Positions 11,001 to 24,200 of a DNA stretch of 64,000 nt are shown one piece after another. The position numbers were made by a program, and so were the translations under genes. This stretch comes from Brienomyrus brachyistius (lineage: Eukaryota; Chordata; Actinopteri; Osteoglossiformes; Mormyridae). Below the pieces are notes generated by a model. The model was given only the letters and a program-made list of their open reading frames with translations. It did not search any database and was not told where the DNA came from. Location of the stretch: assembly GCF_023856365.1 (NCBI RefSeq), contig NC_064548.1:10837642-10901641 (forward strand), in the 5' to 3' direction. Numbering within the stretch: the stretch's first letter is position 1; each line of letters starts with the position of its first letter.

Positions 11001-14000
11001 TGCTATGTACAGTACAGGCTCCCCAGTGACCCAGTTGGGTTCAATAATCCTTGGATTTTCCACTCAAAAAAACAAATTCTCTAAATGGTATTTTTCTCCA
11101 GGATTTGTTAGGATTTTGTCGGAGCCCAGGAGGGGGTCCATTAGCATGTGAGGAATGCTGAGGCAGATCGTGGGATTGTGGCATAACCCCTTTTGTGAAT
11201 GACAGGGCATGGGGAAGTGCTGTGTCCTCAACATGAACTGCTAAGACATAACCCTGTTTTCTGGGATTAAGCAGTTCAGAACGATATGCAAACATTTTGG
11301 GATGTACATGAATCCAGTGGGTTTCACTTTTCAAAATGTTTTTCCTTGTTATTTTTCTTGTTTCTTGTTATTATTGACACTGCCGCTGTTCGGATGTTCT
11401 GTCATTCAAGAGCTATTGTGTTTCTATGGAAACAAATGCTTCGCTCTTTATCTTTTCCCTCACTTGTCAGCCTCGTGTTCTTGCCCTTTCCTCTCCTTGT
11501 TTACAAAGCCGGCGGTCTTAGTGAGCCATTCTCTCAGGGGCTCGCGAGAAAGCAGCATGTGTTTTTAGACTAGAGGGTGACACTCTGATGCGTTACAATG
11601 TTTATGTCCACTTCTTGTCCGCACACAGTTCCTGTGGAAACTGTTGACCATCTTATCAATGAAGCAGCTGGGGAATGTAAGGATAGAACACATCAAGGGG
11701 TCCTTATATACGAGCGAAGGAAAGAATGGCACAAAAAGCTTACTGTATGTGCCGAAAAAATATCGAACTGTATCTTGTTTTTCGTCATATTGCCAGTAAT
11801 GTATATTGGATGGATGGATTCCCTTCTGATAGAATGTCAGCTTTTCTTGAGAGTGCATAGAGTGAGCTGCTATAGTGTAGGCTTGATATACAGATTTATT
11901 ATTGCATGAACAACTCCGTTGTCATATCCTAGTTTTATTTTTAATGAAATACATCTGGACTCCTTCCTGCCTGGAACATGTTTTTGCAGCTTTTGCTACC
12001 TGTTGTTACAAAACAGTGTATAAAGCACTTCCAGGTGGTTCTGCATAAATGAACACTGGAATTGTCATTGGATTGCTGAGTCTTAACAATAACTTTTCTT
12101 TCATTTTTAATGTAGCTTTAATGTAACTTCTCAGCATCGCAGAAAATGCTTAAAATGTACTTGTTTGCTTATTTCCATTGTTGGAAACGTTTTAGTTGTA
12201 TGTGATAACCGCATTTTTTTCTTGTCTTTTTCGATCTTACTGTGTAGTTGTGTGTGTTGTGCTTCTGTAAAGCAGAAATTTCCTTTGAGGATAATAAAGT
12301 ATCTGTCTGTCTATTTTATAATAACGGCTCAAATGTTTGGATGTGGTTACTGCAGATCTTTATGACTTATTTATACTGGTAAAACTGTAGACCACAAAAA
12401 GCAAATCATTTTTTATGGAAAATCTGAGAGTAGGAGACAGATAGTTAATGGATATGTGCAACTCCTGCATGAAATGTGAGTCCCATCTCTTAAATTACAC
12501 ACAGCACCGGGTATGAGCAGTGGAGATGAATGGGGCCCAGCAGTCAGTTAAAGTAACTTTACACTTTGTGTAACTGTATAATGAATCAAAGAACATTTCT
12601 AAAGAAAAATATGCTACAGAACAATTTAAAACAATCTATATGGCATTTTCCGTGTGTGGTCATTTGTTTCAAATGATTCCATAGGTCTATGCTTCATATA
12701 AACATTCAGTTATGGGGAGACAATTATCAGGATCCAAAAGCAGGTTTTTGCAGAAGCAATTTCCTCATGCCAAGTTTATATAGGGTATATGGTTTGTGAT
12801 CATGTTAGTCTCGGTTGTAGCAGGTGTGGACAGTTAGCCGCTGTTAACTGGGGAAGGCTTCTCCAGACTGAGGAGTCTCTCTCACAGCAGTAATTCCCAG
12901 CTGCTTTAATTTGCCACCAGTTAAATTTACAACCAGACTAGCTGAGACTATTGCTAAGGATATCGCTAAAAGATTAACACTCATTGGCCTCTTCAGACTC
13001 TATTATAGTAGACTCTCACAGCCATAAATACCAGTAGCAGTTATTCAAAAAAGGTGAATGGCAGGCCAGCCGTTCATGCCCTTTCGTGAGTCTCATGCAT
13101 GCGGGGATAGCTGGAGGTCCAAAGGTCACACTCATACTATATATTTAGCCCAAAAGCTCTTTCGAAGCCTATCGATTTCTTTAGGGCAACAGCTGGGAAC
13201 TGGATGGTAGTGCCCTCAATTCACTCTTCTTTGGACCACAGTCCCGCATCAAAGCAATCCAATTTATGCACAATTTATGTACATGCTGTCAACACGTAGT
13301 GTGCATCTCTGGATTTAGGGCTGAGTTGGCTTATCATGGCATAGTGATCTCTTTGTACCAAAGACTCCCACTGAAGTCCCACACAGTCAATGTGCATCAT
13401 TCTATAAATGAAAATGTCAGATCAGTACAGGCAGTCCACGGGTTGTGAACGAGATCTGGTCCCTAAGTTTGTCTTTAAGTCGAAATTATAGGTAAGTTGG
13501 AAAAGGTCAAATGTCAAATGTTTGTCTAAGTACAGACGCTCCTCTGCTTACAAACTTTCAATTTACGAACTTTCAAACATACGAACGAACAGGACTGTAA
13601 GTCCAAATTGTGTTCCTTGGGCTCCCGTTTCCTTCCTGCAATATAATTTTTTTCTTTCTGCGCTCCAATTCCGCCTAGTACGACTTCTACTGCAGCAGCG
13701 TAGCGTGCGTACTCCCAGCACCCTAGTTCTTTGTACTTGCGTATACTGTACCCTTAAAATGATGTTGAATAACGACTTACGAACATTCCAAATTACGAAC
13801 GGCCGCTCAGAACGTAACTCGTTCGTAAGTAGAGGAGCGTCTGTATATAGTATATATTTTATCTTTCTATGCATATAAAACACTTTCAAATACACTAACA
13901 CATTGTAATAATACTGTACATAATAACAATAGTAATACAGTAATAATTAATTGAAGTAGCTACATCCAGCACTGTTCTGTACCTGAAGCCAACAAAGTAG

Positions 14001-17000
14001 TGCGTGTGTTTATTATTATGAACCATTGTATTTAAGTCAGTTTTTTTAATTTAATGTGCTTTATGATACAATTATGAGTTGTCTATAAGTTGTATTTTTT
14101 TAACCTGGGGACTGAATGCACTTAGAAAAGAGCCACTTAATGTAGAAGTAATATGCTTTTACAAGAAGACTATCACTGAAAAGGACAAGGAGGGCTTTAC
14201 CTTTTGAAGTCTATTGTAGTATTTTAGGTTAAGTAGCTACATATCAGCTAATGTATTCTTCCCTTTGTTCTCTCTTTAGTGTTGTCTGTTTTCTTCCCTT
14301 TTAAGGGACCATGCAAAGTATTCTTGCAAGTTGTGCTGACAGCTGTTGTTTGTTATGTGCTGTCTGTGGTTATCCTCTGATGTTAGCTCTCACGTTGACC
14401 TGCTGTTAAAACACAGAGTTGTTGTTACTTGATTCCACAGGAAAGCCGTAATTATTACTCGGACCATTATTTGGTCGTTCCCATTGTTAAACGCACAACC
14501 AATAGCCATAATTAGTGCTAAAATCACCCTTTGTACAGTTTAGTACTCCGTAAATCTGAGGCATTGAAGCTTAATTATCTCATAATGAATGACACGTCTG
14601 TAGTGTTACTTTAGTTATTATAATTAAATTTATTTACAATTCAATTTGCAAGCAACTAGTGTACCACATATGTGTATGATCTTGAGATCTTGAGGAGGGG
14701 GTCCTGGGTATGTTCGCACTACACCTGTCAGCATATTCAACTTCTACCGTTATGTTATGCAAGTTCTGTGAGGACTTTGCTTCCACTAACATCCATCACC
14801 ACCGTACAAGTATCATCTGTATGTTTGGGCTCCTGACCCAGTTTTTTCTTAAAAATATTGCTGTAACAAAATATAATTTACCTCCATTCCAACAGTAACA
14901 TCAGTAACATCTGCATATTGAACTGAAGGGTTATCACAGTAGATTTTACTTTAGTATTATCATTGTTATTATTAGCGATTTTGTTGTTTCTGCTATTGTT
15001 ATTATCGGGATTGTTTTTTCTCCAAGTTTCTCCGCATCTCAGTTGACAGGCAGCATTATACAAATGTAAATATTCCCTTGCCAACTGATCTGTGAATATG
15101 GCTGACTTGCACTCTGCCTGTCTTAGGACAAACGGAGCTACAGGGGAGGTCTCTCTCCCCGTCTGCCCAAAAGGATAGATACTACATGTCATCGCCCTTT
15201 GTGTGTTGCTTGGGATAAAAGTCTGATAAGGCCGTGGCAGAATTGTCTTTAGGGACAGGATGGAAAATGGAGGCCTCTTCCAAGCAGGAAGAAACTCAGC
15301 TCTTTGAATGCATTCATCTAGAGCCCTTTATTAATCTCAAAGGGAGGTCCTTAGCCTATAGAGCCTAGTTAGACATTGAACATTAGATGCTGATGTTCAG
15401 GGTGTGAAAAAGGTCATAGGTTATGCTCTCCTATGGCGCCTATTGGGTCTGGTGCTTGAGAGTTACGGAGAGCAGTTTATGAACTAGTTTATAATTTTTG
15501 ATGCTTTTTTTTGTTTGTTTTGTAATCATGTCAGTGTAACACGCTTATCTACATTAACTATTTTAAAGGCTGCTTCTTTATGGACAGTGATGCATGTGCT
15601 CATTAATAAATTGAAGCCTGTATACATTACAAATGTAGAATGTTTGAGTGTAACTGCGGCTTAAGTGAATGTAGGAAAAATGGCACGTTTGGAATTGTTC
15701 AATAATTCCGTGAATAAAACAAGAAGGTATACAACCATTACTGTAAGATGTATAAGATTGTAATCTCATTATAGGGTTACATTTCAGAATCGAAATTCAA
15801 AAGATATGTAGTCCAGTCCTCAACCTAGAAACAGTGAAAATAAATGTGAAAATGTGGATGTACAATAGAAAGTGGGTAAACTTTTTGTCCTGTCCTTGTG
15901 ATATACGATATTCCGATATTGTTCAAAGTTTTTCACTACTAGGGAATTTTTCCTTACCACTGTCGCCTCTGACTTTCTCTCTGGGGGCTTTGGGTAGGGA
16001 TAATGTAAGTCACTTTGAAACAATGTAATGTTGTGAAAATGCACTATACAAATAAAACTTAATTGAACTACTTTTTGAAGAGACTAAACAAAATTTTGCA
16101 CGTTTGTGGAGGTTTATTCTTTCATAGAATATCTTTATTGTCACTGTATGGCGGAAGACTGTCATCGTGTTTCAGAATGCGGTTTTTGGGTGAAGTCTGC
16201 ATTACTTCCTCATTTCCTGATGGGTGTTTAGGAAATGCCAAAACCTTTCAAAGGATGACTAAATTGTTCCTGTTTACTGGCCTTGTCAACACCAATGTGT
16301 CAATACTTTGTTGATTTTTACCAGTTCTGAAAATATAATTCCACAAAGGCATGAAAAATGTTTCTGCACAGGGTGTAGCATATTTAACGTTAAAACTAGC
16401 GTACCGCAGGGGTCTGTGGAAGAGTCTGGACATAGGGGTTGTGCAAGGATCTGAAAGAGCAAAAATAGGATTGGGGGCACTCTGTGGTTCTTGTGTGTCA
16501 ACGTAGGAATGTTGAGTGAATTTCGGCTCTTACTTTACACTGGGTTCTCCATTATCCATTCAACAGCGAACTACAAGAAAATAGGGCAAGCAGATGGGAC
16601 AAACTTGCTGTGCCTCATTTTTGTTACACGGCACAGATGTATTGTACAATGTAGCTTTGGAGTGTAGGAACTAAGTGTAGCTTGTATAAGAGAACAGTGA
16701 TGGCCATTCAGTACAAAGAACCTTAACAAATGTTTCTCATAAAAATGCAGTGTATCTTGTGTTCTTGATAATGAGGAAAATAATCACTGATGTTGTTTGC
16801 AGGGGAGGTCATTTGAGGCCAAATCCTTTTCTGCCCTGAGCTGCAAAAAAACGCTGATCTGGGGCACTGTTCAAATATCTTTTTTTTCCTGAACTTGGAG
16901 GGGGGACAATGAGGGAAGTCCTCTGTCCATCCCTGTGATGTCAGCCAGATGGCAGAGTGCCGTGCATTGAGACATGCGAGAGGACAGAGGGACCTCAGCC

Positions 17001-18222
17001 AGGCGTAGGTCGTTAAAACATTTAGAAAGCAATGAAGGATTTGTAGGGCTATTCTTTAGCTGAGGAATGGCATTGACCATGCATAATTGGGGGGGGGGTC
17101 TTCAATCTGGACATGTCTCGCCATTGTAGACCAGTGACGGATGTTCCCATTGCTTCAAACTGCATTAGTTTGTAGAGAAGTAACTCAGAGTTAAGCTGAA
17201 AAAGGATCGAAAACAAGTTGTATAGTGCAGAAAATGCCACTGTACGTTTTTTTCTGGATTACTAATTGTTAAAAGGATGTGAATCTTTTGCTTATTGAAT
17301 TAAAAGGAAACAAATCTCTTCTGAATCGATCCATCTACATTGATTAAAGTTTTAGGTTAGTGCCTCCTCTTCTACTGGGCTCTGCTCTCTCACCAGACTT
17401 TCCACCACACCTCGGCTCCTCGCTTTCCAGGATGTGGGGGAATGACCTGCATTTCAGGCAGTGACATTGGATTCATGGTGGCCATTTTCCCCCAGTTCAC
17501 TAATGTACTAAACATAAAATTCCTCAGTGATTCATGCTGTGTGGTTGCATTGCAATTGGATCTCTGAGATTTCTTCAGGGATGCAAAGGGTTTGCTGACA
17601 GCCATTGTATCTCAGTCATCATTTCAAATAGACTCCGAGTCACCATTCTGACTGGATCAGAAAATAACTGATTAAAATGTCAGCCGCATATTGGGTGTTT
17701 TGTCCTGGTATGATTCATCACGATTTCTGCATCTTGTGGTTTGTCACTGATTCCCAATGATTTATCTGTAGCCATGAGTTTTCCCCCCCAAAGTGCTTCA
17801 CTGTTCATGTAATTTGAGGAATTTCATGCCTATGCCATTGAAATGGAAATATGTGCACACAGTAAAGCCAATAAGATTATCAATGGGCCTATACATAGTC
17901 TGAAATCCTTTGCCAGGTTAGGGCTATAGTTTCAGAATAAAGGAGACCAAATGGTTACAGCAGTGACTGTAAAAAGAGGCTGCTTGCTGGACAACAAAAG
18001 AACTGGGACTCTTTTCAGCCTCTGGCTTGCTAATTGAGGAGCTCACATTGTCTTCTGACGAAAAGCCTCTTTGTTTGGCCCCGTGGTTTGGGAGTGAATA
18101 AGATGGTTCTGATATAGCTCTGGGCCAAAACGTCACCCCTGCTATCATTTCTTTCCGTGTTACACAAGATTAAAATGTCATCTGTAGTTGTGTGCGTGCT
18201 TGCGTGCGTGTGTGTGTATGCA

Positions 18223-18255
<33 letters not shown>

Positions 18256-21200
18256 ACGTGCGCGTGCATGTGTGTGAGCACACGCTTGTGCACGTGAGTA
18301 AATGAGCACCATGATCTCCCGATGGCTCTAAGAGTACGTAAGGTGCTAAATGCTTCTCCTATTACTGTTTCTTCAAAATCGGAAAAAAAGGTTATAGTCT
18401 AGTTACTAATCCTTAAGTATTTGATTTCATTGACAGTCAGTAACTAGGCAACAGGGATTATCACTGAATAATAGGCTGTGACATTCACTATTCCCTGGAA
18501 TTTGATGCCAGCTTTGAACATCAGGTTTTATGGCCTTTTATATTTGGGTTTAATGGCCCTTGTCCTCTTAAAATTATTCCCAGTTCCAAAGTCAATTGGG
18601 CAGCTTTCTTATTGCTTGTAAATTTGAAAATGAATGCAGTCACACCATGGGTTGTCTTTGCAGCTTTTCTATTTGTCAAGAAAGTTAAACTGGGAATGAA
18701 CTCCTTTGTCACACGTGATGCTTAAAAATACCAGTTATTTATTCAAAGCCAAACAAATTCAACAGTAATTTGTGTAGTTCCTTGCATTTATTCAATGGAC
18801 ACCTTTATCCAATGCCACGTACAATTGACAAGCAGAGTCAGCTGATTCCTGGAGCAATTGGGGTTAAGGGCCTTGCCAAAGGGCCCAATGGTGACATCAC
18901 TCTGCTAGCCATGTGATTTCAGCCAGTGATCTTCACATTCCCACAGGCACGGAGTCTGACAAAGCAAGATTAAAAGTTTTTAATTCAAGGTCTCCAATTT
19001 TTGAGGTAGCTCGGCCTAGCCGGACACCGTTCATAGTAAAATGTCCTCATTCTTCTGCTGGCAATGACTCTCAAATCGAATAAGATGGATTGGTATGGAG
19101 GAAACCTACAAAAGAAAGATCTAGAAGGTTTTCTTAACACAAGGACTGTTAAATACCACTACCACCATGGAGGCACAGCTTGACCTAAACAGCTTATTCT
19201 TAGCAGAGATCTGCTCAAGAGTCAGCTGTTGGGGAATAGAACGACTGGCCCGTTAAAAGCCTCCCGCAGGTGGGGATAATCATTACTTAATTGATTGACG
19301 CTGCCCTCATTGCTTTGCAATAGCAGGTTGGCACTGCCCAGAGCAGCTCATTGTGACATGCTGTGTAGGAGTCTGCATGGAAAAGCTTGTGTTCTGTATA
19401 TTATTATTCATGTACTAAAGTGGCTTAAGGAATTAAGTGGCATTGAAGAACAATTTTTTTGGACTTTTTGGAATAGTTTTTGGAAAACTATTCTAGCCTG
19501 CTGGTTCACAGTTGACATATTTTATTTGTACAGTTCTTTCTAAGTGTAAGTGCTACTGCTTTAGCTCACTTTTCTGGTGGATTCCTCTTCCTCAGTAACA
19601 AATACGGGGCAAACTGATTTATCACTGTAAATCTGGTGGGTGTGGACCAAAACAAGTTGCATAATATATTTTGTTCTCAGTTAATTTAGCTTTAATAAAT
19701 TCACCTAGAGTTCAGTCACGGTTCAGTATCAGGTTGAAAAATGTCCATTGAGATGTCCCCTGATTATAAATGCTGTAGCGGGAATGCAGATCTGTGTTAT
19801 GACGCAAATGCACTTTTTTCATTCTTTTTCAGCTCCCTGATGGAATATCTTATTTGCTCTGCAGCCAAAAGGGGCAGTATGTTAAAGCAATTTACCTCTG
19901 ATCTGTTGTATGGATTTACCAGCGTTGAAAATTTTCTTCATAAATTTTGGGCTTGCAGAGACAAGCATGCATAGTGCATTTTTACTTGTTTGCGTAGAGT
20001 GACCGATAATATTAAAGTCATCTCAAGCCAAGGTGTGTAATTAGGACTGCCACTGACATTTCTCTTCCTCTTGAAATCTTGCATTGCATGTTGAAAAAAA
20101 TATTTAAAGTAAACTGCAGAGATCAAAACCGCATTGTGTGTGAATGTTCTCCTGCTTACCTGGTTAGCTAACTCAGCACAAACATATCACTCTTTTCTTT
20201 ATCAAACCACTGATGCTGAGTTAAACCCTAATTAGAAGGACAATCAAAGATCTTGCAATTCCACACAGTGCAGACATTAAATACAACCTGTGTGTATAAT
20301 CTCAATATTTCTTCAGTTAATATCACCTAACAATCATAACTTGTAGCTAAATCCTTCTGTAAGTGCGTTTTGTTTTAAAATGTGAGCAGCTAAACGGTTA
20401 AGTAGAACAACAGAGAATATTTGGTAATTGCTGGACTTGCTATTCCATATTTCTCTAAAGTGAAACATTTATTTAGATCCTTATGATGGCTGGTTTTCCT
20501 ACTATGAGCAAAAACTTGGAACAGCTTGTATTTGGTAACCTTGTAACCTTTTGTTACCCTTAAAACAAGATGGCTCCTCGTTGATTTGACACTTGTGTCA
20601 TCGCTTGAAAATCTCAGACATTGCTTCTTAGACATTACTTAGTCAACCATAATACTTTATTTATAGTAGAATGATTAGTATTTGTCATAAAATAAAGTGA
20701 AGGAATTAAAATCTCTTCGATACACATTTTCTCGAGGCTGTTCCTCCTCATTACCATTGACATTCATCACTGTTATGAATTATGGTTTCACTCTAAAGCC
20801 TCTTCCAATCCTTGCCAATGGAATTCTGAAGCCCCATTGTGAGTTGGGCTCACCTTGTCAGGTGCCAGGGATTATGGGTGTAATTAGTATGCTTCTCTGA
20901 AAATGACAATGGCTTGGTTTGTTCCCACTGCTATCTGCATAGGAGATCAGCTCAGCTCCTTTTATTTGAAAATAAATGTAGTTTTTTTCTTAGTCTCATA
21001 GTCACAAGCATACAGTGTTTTAACTCTGCTTGGGGTCCCGAGAAAAAGTCTAGATCCTAACATTCTGGCATAAAACAGCCTTTGTTCTGTCTGTGGTTTT
21101 ACTTAAGAAGTAGTATTATTGCGTTTTGGAGTGTTCATTTTAAGTTTTATTTAGGGTCCAGGGCATACAAATTTGTATCACACTGAAGTTTCATAACTGG

Positions 21201-24200
21201 ACAGTTTATGACATTGTCTCATTTCTAAGCAGGACTGATCAGTTGTAGTAAGAAGAAAAGATATCATGTTTCTTTAAAATAGTATTTAATAGCTGCTGGC
21301 TGCGGGGAACACTTTAGTGATCTGAACAAGCAGAGATCTCAGTGAATTCCCAGTGCAACATGAGCACAACTTGCTGCTTGAAATTCCTTTTCGTGGAAGC
21401 ACAAGTATCTTTTAGAAGAGTGTGGCCGTGGGCTGAATTGGTTCAAGTGCCCTAGATGGCCAGTGAAAATGCAGACGTCCTTTGATGTAGTGCTGTTCAG
21501 TTTTATACTCATGCTGTGTTATACAGAATGAGACTCATTCAGCAGTACTGAGTACTGAGTATTACTACTGAAGACTTTTCTTCATCATGGCACTAAGAAT
21601 TGGCAGCCCACTCCTTGCTTGCCCTTTCGGTGAACACAGACTTCTCAAGGAGATGGACACAGGCCTTATAGACACCCAATGAATAAAATGCTCAGACGAT
21701 TCATCATAATCTTCCTTATGTTTACATCTGCATTGCTGTCAGGAATGAAGAATCAAAGTTACCCAGCCTTAGAGAGAGACATGCTGGCTCTTGTTTTTGT
21801 TTTACAATCAGAGGCTTCTTCATCAAAGTATTAAGCCAATTTTCTTTGCAGATGTTCGATACTGCATTATTTAAAGAGATTATAGAGATGTGGATTTTAC
21901 CTCATGGCACCTTAAATCAATTAATGATGGTATTTAGGGAAACTTACTCGTAATAACTCATATACCCCTTAAGGTCTGGACATAACGACTTTCATCACAC
22001 TTTCCATTATGTTTTTCAAAAATGACAAAAGCCTGTGTTTTTGATATGTTGTGACATTTTATTAACTAATGGTCGTCAGTTGAAGCAGGGTAATATTATT
22101 AACACATTATGTAAAGAGTTTTTGGACGTATGAACCTTGTTTTCTGGTTATGAATTTGTGTTACAGCTAAAATTCCATCTGTTTTCGAAACAATTACTTT
22201 TGATAAGCTGTCATATCCCATTTTCGTAATGTTTATTATCTTGCTGAACAAGAATAGAAATAAGAATTCCGCGGTACCGCTTGTGTGTTTTTTCTCATTG
22301 TGTTCTAAAGTACCAACCAAATATTGGCATCTGATTCAAAGTAAATTCAGAAAAGATCTTACAAAAGCTTAGGACTGTAACCCTTTCAGTGAAGACCAAA
22401 TTAGAATGCATAGCCCCAGGGAAGCTAAGTGTAACTTTCTAGCATTTTCTCCCTCATAACTCCTCTGTAAACACCGCCCGGACCTGTGCCTGAGGCTGCC
22501 TCAGCTCACTTTGCTTGAATCACAAAGGGTGTGGCCCTCTGGGGGAGCACAGTTGTTGGCAGCTGTCCTGGAGACGTTCAATACTCCATCCAGCAGACCA
22601 CAATGGGGTGAAAAGTACACAGACAAGGAACTTTTTTTCCTTAATAAAGTCTGCAGAGACCTGTCAGGTGCCTGAGGTATGGTTGGGTTGAGTGTTGACA
22701 CACTGGGGTGGGGGAGGCAAAGGACCCTCTGAGTTAGCGCTTCATAGATTCATCAGGTGCACCTTGTCCCGACCATGCTCTCAGGTATTTGGCTACATTC
22801 CTTCTGTGCTTTCTGGCTGCCCGCCTTCCTGCTCCAGTTACAAATTGTTGCTCAGTGCGACTGACCTGTGCAAAATGTCTAAGCTGGAACCTCCTTCAGG
22901 TAACTTATTGAGCCCATTTTCGTGATCACCGAGCCGAAGACGTCGAACAGCAGGCCCGGGCCCTTCCAGCCCTCCGCCGTGCCTCTCGATTCGTTGCAAT
23001 TCCTGCAGACGCACAGTTATATCTGCGGATCACTCTCGCCGACAGCACGCTGCAAGTTACCAGGCTAAAGGTTATGGCTCTGACTGACAGCTAGCCTGTG
23101 CTTTTGAAGTTACCGGCAAGCGGTGTTTCAAAGTGTATTTAGGCTTACGGAGGTTTAAGGTTTCTCAACTCTCGTGTCTTCTGTTTCGTTCCGATAAGTT
23201 TTTCAATTCGTGCAATAATTTTCTGCCTCCTAATCCCATCAAGGCAGTGTGTATCGAAAGTCAGTCCTCAGAACCACAGAGTCTATGTCAAGGTGTATGT
23301 TATGCAGAATGGCAGAGAAGCTTGTTCTTCCTAATCAGAACACATAGGGCTTGTGTCCATCTATGGGTATTGTGAGTATATTTCAGAGGCAGATATTCAC
23401 ATACACCCAGTTTCTTGAATTCTGGGAAACTTCATGGGCTTTTTTTTAGAATATATCTGCTTCAGTAGGAGCAGATGTTTAAGAATGGAACCTCTCTGTC
23501 TCTGTCTCTCTGTCTCTCTCTCTCTCTCTGTCTCTCTCTCTCGCTCTCTGTCTCTCTCTCTCTGTCTCTCTGTCTCTCTCTCTCTCGCTCTCTGTCTCTG
23601 TCTATCTCTCTGTCTCTCTCTCTCTCGTTCTGTCTCTGTTTCTCTTTCTCTCGCTCTCTCGCTCTCTGTCTCTCTTTCTCTCGCTCTCTGTCTCTCTGTT
23701 TCTCTCTCGCTCTCTGTCTCTCTCTCGCTCTGTCTCTCTCTCGCTCTGTCTCTCTGTTTTTCTTTCTCTCGCTCTCTGTCTCTCTGTTTCTCTCTTGCTC
23801 TCTGTCTCTGTCTCTCTGTCTCTGTCTCTCTGTCTCTCTCACTCTCTGTCTCTGTTTCTCTCTCGCTCTCTGTCTCTCTCTCTCTTGCTCTCTCTCTCTG
23901 TCTCTCTCTGTCTGTCTGTCTGTCTATATGCTGATAATCAATAGGAATGGGGTCTGTGGGGGCATTGCCTGAATGTAATTTTATGTCATTTTCTTTTTCT
24001 CCTCTGGTTCTTCATTGCAGAAGAGGCTTCATGATTATTTTGCCTTAATGAGTTTAAGCTGCAGCTCATTCATAAAAGCCACAGCGCATGATAATGTTTT
24101 ATTGGAATATTTCCTTTTTTAGGTTTTTTTTTTCCGATTTCCCTCTCTTTACCGTCACACGCAGTTATGTTAGATATCTGTAGAGGCACTGCCAGAGGTT

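Noticed and set aside
23434..23972. Long Ser-Leu repeats (+) and Arg-Glu repeats (-) ORFs of 126-166 codons
   Set aside because: Pure translation of the polypyrimidine tract; composition follows the repeat unit, and overlapping frames are equally open.
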